From: Filosporella fistucella | Taxonomy: Eukaryota > Ascomycota > Leotiomycetes > Helotiales | Direction: 5' to 3' | Assembly: GCA_030077755.1 (NCBI GenBank) | Contig: JAQJZZ010000020.1 | Span: forward strand, 558,001-622,000 | DNA length: 64,000 nucleotides | Part shown: piece by piece, positions 61,222 through 64,000 of the stretch | How positions within the stretch are numbered: position 1 is the stretch's first letter | Layout: every line of letters begins with the position of its first letter | Position numbers and translations under genes: made by a program | Notes under the pieces: model-generated | Database searches by the model: none | What the model was told of the DNA's origin: nothing | What the model saw: only the letters and a program-made list of their open reading frames with translations

Positions 61222-63574
61222 GCCCTTACCTCGAGGAGAGTAGACGAGAGTTCTTCCAAGGTAGAAGGCATATAAAAGACCAGTCATTCAGTTTCATATC
61301 TCAGGGATGGATTTGCAGCGTAAGAATAGCTTTCTGGAATTCAAAAGAGAAAGAATATCTCTTGACTACACTTTTTAACATGCCGAAGCAATAAATAGGA
61401 TCTAGCTAGGTGCAGTACTTAATCGACAGTGAAAAATATGATTACAAACTCAACACTATCGAAAAGCTCATGTGACATTCATCAGCCTCTCTGTTCTAGT
61501 TATAAACTTCCTCCAAAGTGCTTTCAAACTTCTGTAACTGAGAGTAAGGCACGCAAACAAGGGAAATAGACTAAAGAAGAAGTATACTCCGAAATTGGAA
61601 TAGGCTTCTATTCTCTCCTGCACACACACTGTGTAACATAACTAAGTTCTCCTCACCTTGAACTCATAGCTCTAGTAGATTTCAACAATAGCGTCTCCTC
61701 ATAATTCCCAAACTCCCATTCCGGGATACCGGAAATTGGCAATCGTAAAAATTACGAATCTAGAGAATGAGTGAGGCTCTCGCACTGGCTCTCTTCGATT
61801 TGACTCCTCAGACGCTTATCTGAGAGCCACATGAAATGATTTCCTCGCACCATCCTATTGTGCCGAAAATCTGATATCGGCAAGTGTATTCTCTCTCCAG
61901 ACAGATGCTGTTGCTGCAAAGCGTACGGGAACCTCGGAATAGCCAAAGAGTATGCATATATTCCTGCCCCATGTGGCTGCAGGTGTATTGTTGGTTCCGA
62001 GAACACTTGTACTCGTCTCACATGTCGCATGCAAGGGCCCATGTGAGTTGCTTCCGAGGTCTCGTACGAATCGTGCAAATGAGAACGCTCAACCTCAAGG
62101 AGCGAATGTTGAAGGATTGTTCTGCATATTCCATATCCGGAAGCGGTTGTATGTAATAGTATTAAATGCTAGCTTGTTCGTACTCGATTCACGTGCAGTA
62201 AGCCTGTTACTGATGGATTCCCAGCCTCCCGAAGGATGATCGGAAGGTTTCCTCGGGGAGTAGATAGATTTCTCTGCACGTACGCCATATCCGCAATGCG
62301 GCTGTATGTGCGCGGGTGGCCCTCAGCTCATTCATACATAAAAGTCCCATGCGAATCAATCGACCTCATTGCCTTTCCCGGTGCTCGGTAGGGCAATAAT
62401 GAATTTATCTCTCCTCGGAGGTATCCTCGGACAATAGATAGATTGATGTGCAGAATGACAGCGGCTATTTAGAACATTGTTGGTAGTCGGAAGCGAATCT
62501 TTTTTTGCCAGAATTGAGTTGAATACAGAACATTCCATGCTGTTTCTATGGTCAATCCATGTAGGAAAGTCAATAGCCAGATATTGAATAACAACCTGCA
62601 ATCCTTCGGTAGTAGGGTTAGTGCTGGCTGTAAGTATCAATTACCTTCGAGGCTATTGATATCAACAGTCCCCGGGACTTCATATTTCGTTGAAGTGAAG
62701 CTGCATCTCAACACTCTCGAGCCAACTGCAGGGACTTGAAAATTATTTTTCATGTAATACAGACGTGAGCTGGGGCTCTTCTTAGGAAATTGAAGTCATC
62801 TCGACACCATCTGATCAACTTCGCTGCATGCAGAATTTGTGCCTGCAGAACTGTTGTGCGCCTTTGCCAACATTCCTGCATGTAGCTCTATGCTGCAGCA
62901 AGGTCAAGCTACCTGTTATAGCTCAACCGGCTACAAATGGATTGAAGTACCGATGACAATTTCTCGAAGGTACTGCTGATATTTGCAGGACTTGATAACG
63001 TTACCCATGATGCTGAAAAGCCACACTGATAATTCGAAGCTCGAATTGGTTGAATGCATGACCGTTGATCGATGCCAGCCAAGCCAGGTAAGCCAGTATC
63101 CAAAATAGATACCTTGCACGCCCTCAACGGTAGCTGTACTGTATTGTACATTAGCTAATCGGAGATTTATTAGTATTCAATAAAAGTCTGTACTTTACTG
63201 CAGCGATGACTGCAGATTTGCTCATGGATGGCATCATAGAAATCAGTTGCGACTGGCTGACGTTGCAGATCTCAACTCCCGTGTCATATCAATTGATAAC
63301 CTTATGATGATGATATGATTTTTATTTGAATGGGGTAGTTATTGAAGGGAAGGTGAGGAGAGTGAGGGGTACATATGCAGGAAGAAAAATCAATTCAAAG
63401 AACTTTTGCTCCGAACCTACCTGTGTCATGTACTATCATCTTGCTCTTCTTTCCACCTCATGTCAGGTCGTGATGGTTGCATGACTAATCCTTGCCCTCA
63501 TCATCCCTCTTTCAAAGTCCATTGCCTTGTGAAAGAAACTTTCGGGACATTCCACCGTCATCCAAGCCGGTTCT
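61222..63574. other. Gene-free stretch
   Basis: 2.35 kb with short overlapping frames only. None has recognisable protein features. No repeat boundaries, tRNA or transposon motifs were found. Confidence 0.5.
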
Positions 63575-64000
63575 CTATTTAGTGGATTCCATCAGTCCGT
63601 CTCTCCTGGACAGAAGCAGGGAATAAGAATTGTGGGGGCTGGAGGTCTGGATTGTTGGATCAGCAAGTGGGACGTTAGTCTTTTCGCATCCTAGCTCGTT
63701 CATGAGGAATTGAATTCCGCTCGTGCATGTTGATGGAGAAGAGTAGAGTTTCACGGAAACACTGGTTGAAGGTTGTTTTTTGGGGTCAAACGGAGTTGCA
63801 GGCAGGATGCGGAAATTATATGAAGTGACATAGGGTTTGCTGTAGAAAGCTATCCGGGGAAGAGAAATGCCATCCGAGGGTTCAGCTGATTTCGAGGAAG
63901 GTTTCCAAATCCTCCACAGGACCACAAGTCGAAAGTTCCAGCCATAGCCCACCTTCGGGATTACTATCTGGAGCCACAAGCTCCAATAAATTGATGTTAG
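63575..64000 (-). CDS. Open frame reaching the right edge, possibly a 3' exon
   Basis: Minus-strand frame open from the window edge (base 64000) to a stop at 63575, about 141 codons. An acceptor-like GTGGCTCCAG lies near 63970. The content is rich in Ser and Pro with a few hydrophobic stretches (FRLVVLWRIW); no domain is recognised. It may be the last exon of a gene lying to the right, or chance. Confidence 0.25.
   Translation of the reverse strand, partial: LTSIYWSLWLQIVIPKVGYGWNFRLVVLWRIWKPSSKSAEPSDGISLPRIAFYSKPYVTSYNFRILPATPFDPKKQPSTSVSVKLYSSPSTCTSGIQFLMNELGCEKTNVPLADPTIQTSSPHNSYSLLLSRRDGLMESTK

Overview
The window is nuclear DNA of a filamentous ascomycete, most likely a leotiomycete (Helotiales-like). 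The evidence is short introns (about 45-180 nt) with GTATGT/GTAAGT-type donors and CTAAC/CTGAC-like branch sites, CT-rich leaders ahead of start codons, long intergenic spaces, and a set of ascomycete housekeeping genes. The class is an inference from overall feel of the proteins and cannot be proven by reading alone. Exons were joined by hand from splice signals. For most genes the summed exon lengths come out as a multiple of three and the joined protein matches the expected family across the junctions.

Layout, left to right. 1-5500: 5'-truncated NACHT/ankyrin NLR-like STAND receptor, then an AT-rich gene-free stretch. 8.2-15.1 kb: KGD4/YMR31 (+), a RUS/DUF647 membrane protein (+), holocytochrome c synthase CYC3 (-) diverging from mevalonate diphosphate decarboxylase ERG19/MVD1 (+). 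15.7-17.1 kb: an unrecognised multi-exon gene (-). 18.4-21.4 kb: argininosuccinate lyase ARG4 (-, with a 16-nt micro-exon) diverging from VFA1 (+). 23.3-25.0 kb: YVH1 phosphatase (-). 25-33 kb: about 8 kb without a recognisable gene, ending in a CT-rich leader before a C2H2 zinc-finger regulator (33.2-35.6 kb, +). A second gene-poor stretch follows to 40.4 kb and holds a 20-bp perfect palindrome and a GGTAAG-enriched tract. 40.4-47.2 kb: UFD2 (-), HLJ1-type ER J-protein (-), and a small AIM19-like membrane protein (+). 48.7-54.8 kb: SIW14-like phosphatase (-), inner nuclear membrane protein IMA1 (-), ALG14 (+). 55.1-60.5 kb: mitoribosomal protein RSM25/mS23 (-) diverging from a mitochondrial PPR protein (+), then polynucleotide kinase/phosphatase PNK1 (+). 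60.5-64 kb: CT-rich promoter-like tract, a tetranucleotide microsatellite, a candidate 24-aa small ORF and a possible partial exon at the right edge.

The genes do not form a cluster in the metabolic-cluster sense. They are independent core functions, with several acting in mitochondria (KGD4, CYC3, RSM25, PPR protein, probably the AIM19-like protein) and several at the ER or nuclear envelope and in protein quality control (UFD2, HLJ1, ALG14, IMA1, VFA1). The accessory-looking parts are the NLR gene at the left edge, the unrecognised locus at 15.7-17.1 kb, orphan exon-like pieces at 17.6-18.2 and 47.8-48.2 kb, and the non-coding flanks of the zinc-finger regulator. I found no complete transposon, rRNA, tRNA or CRISPR array.
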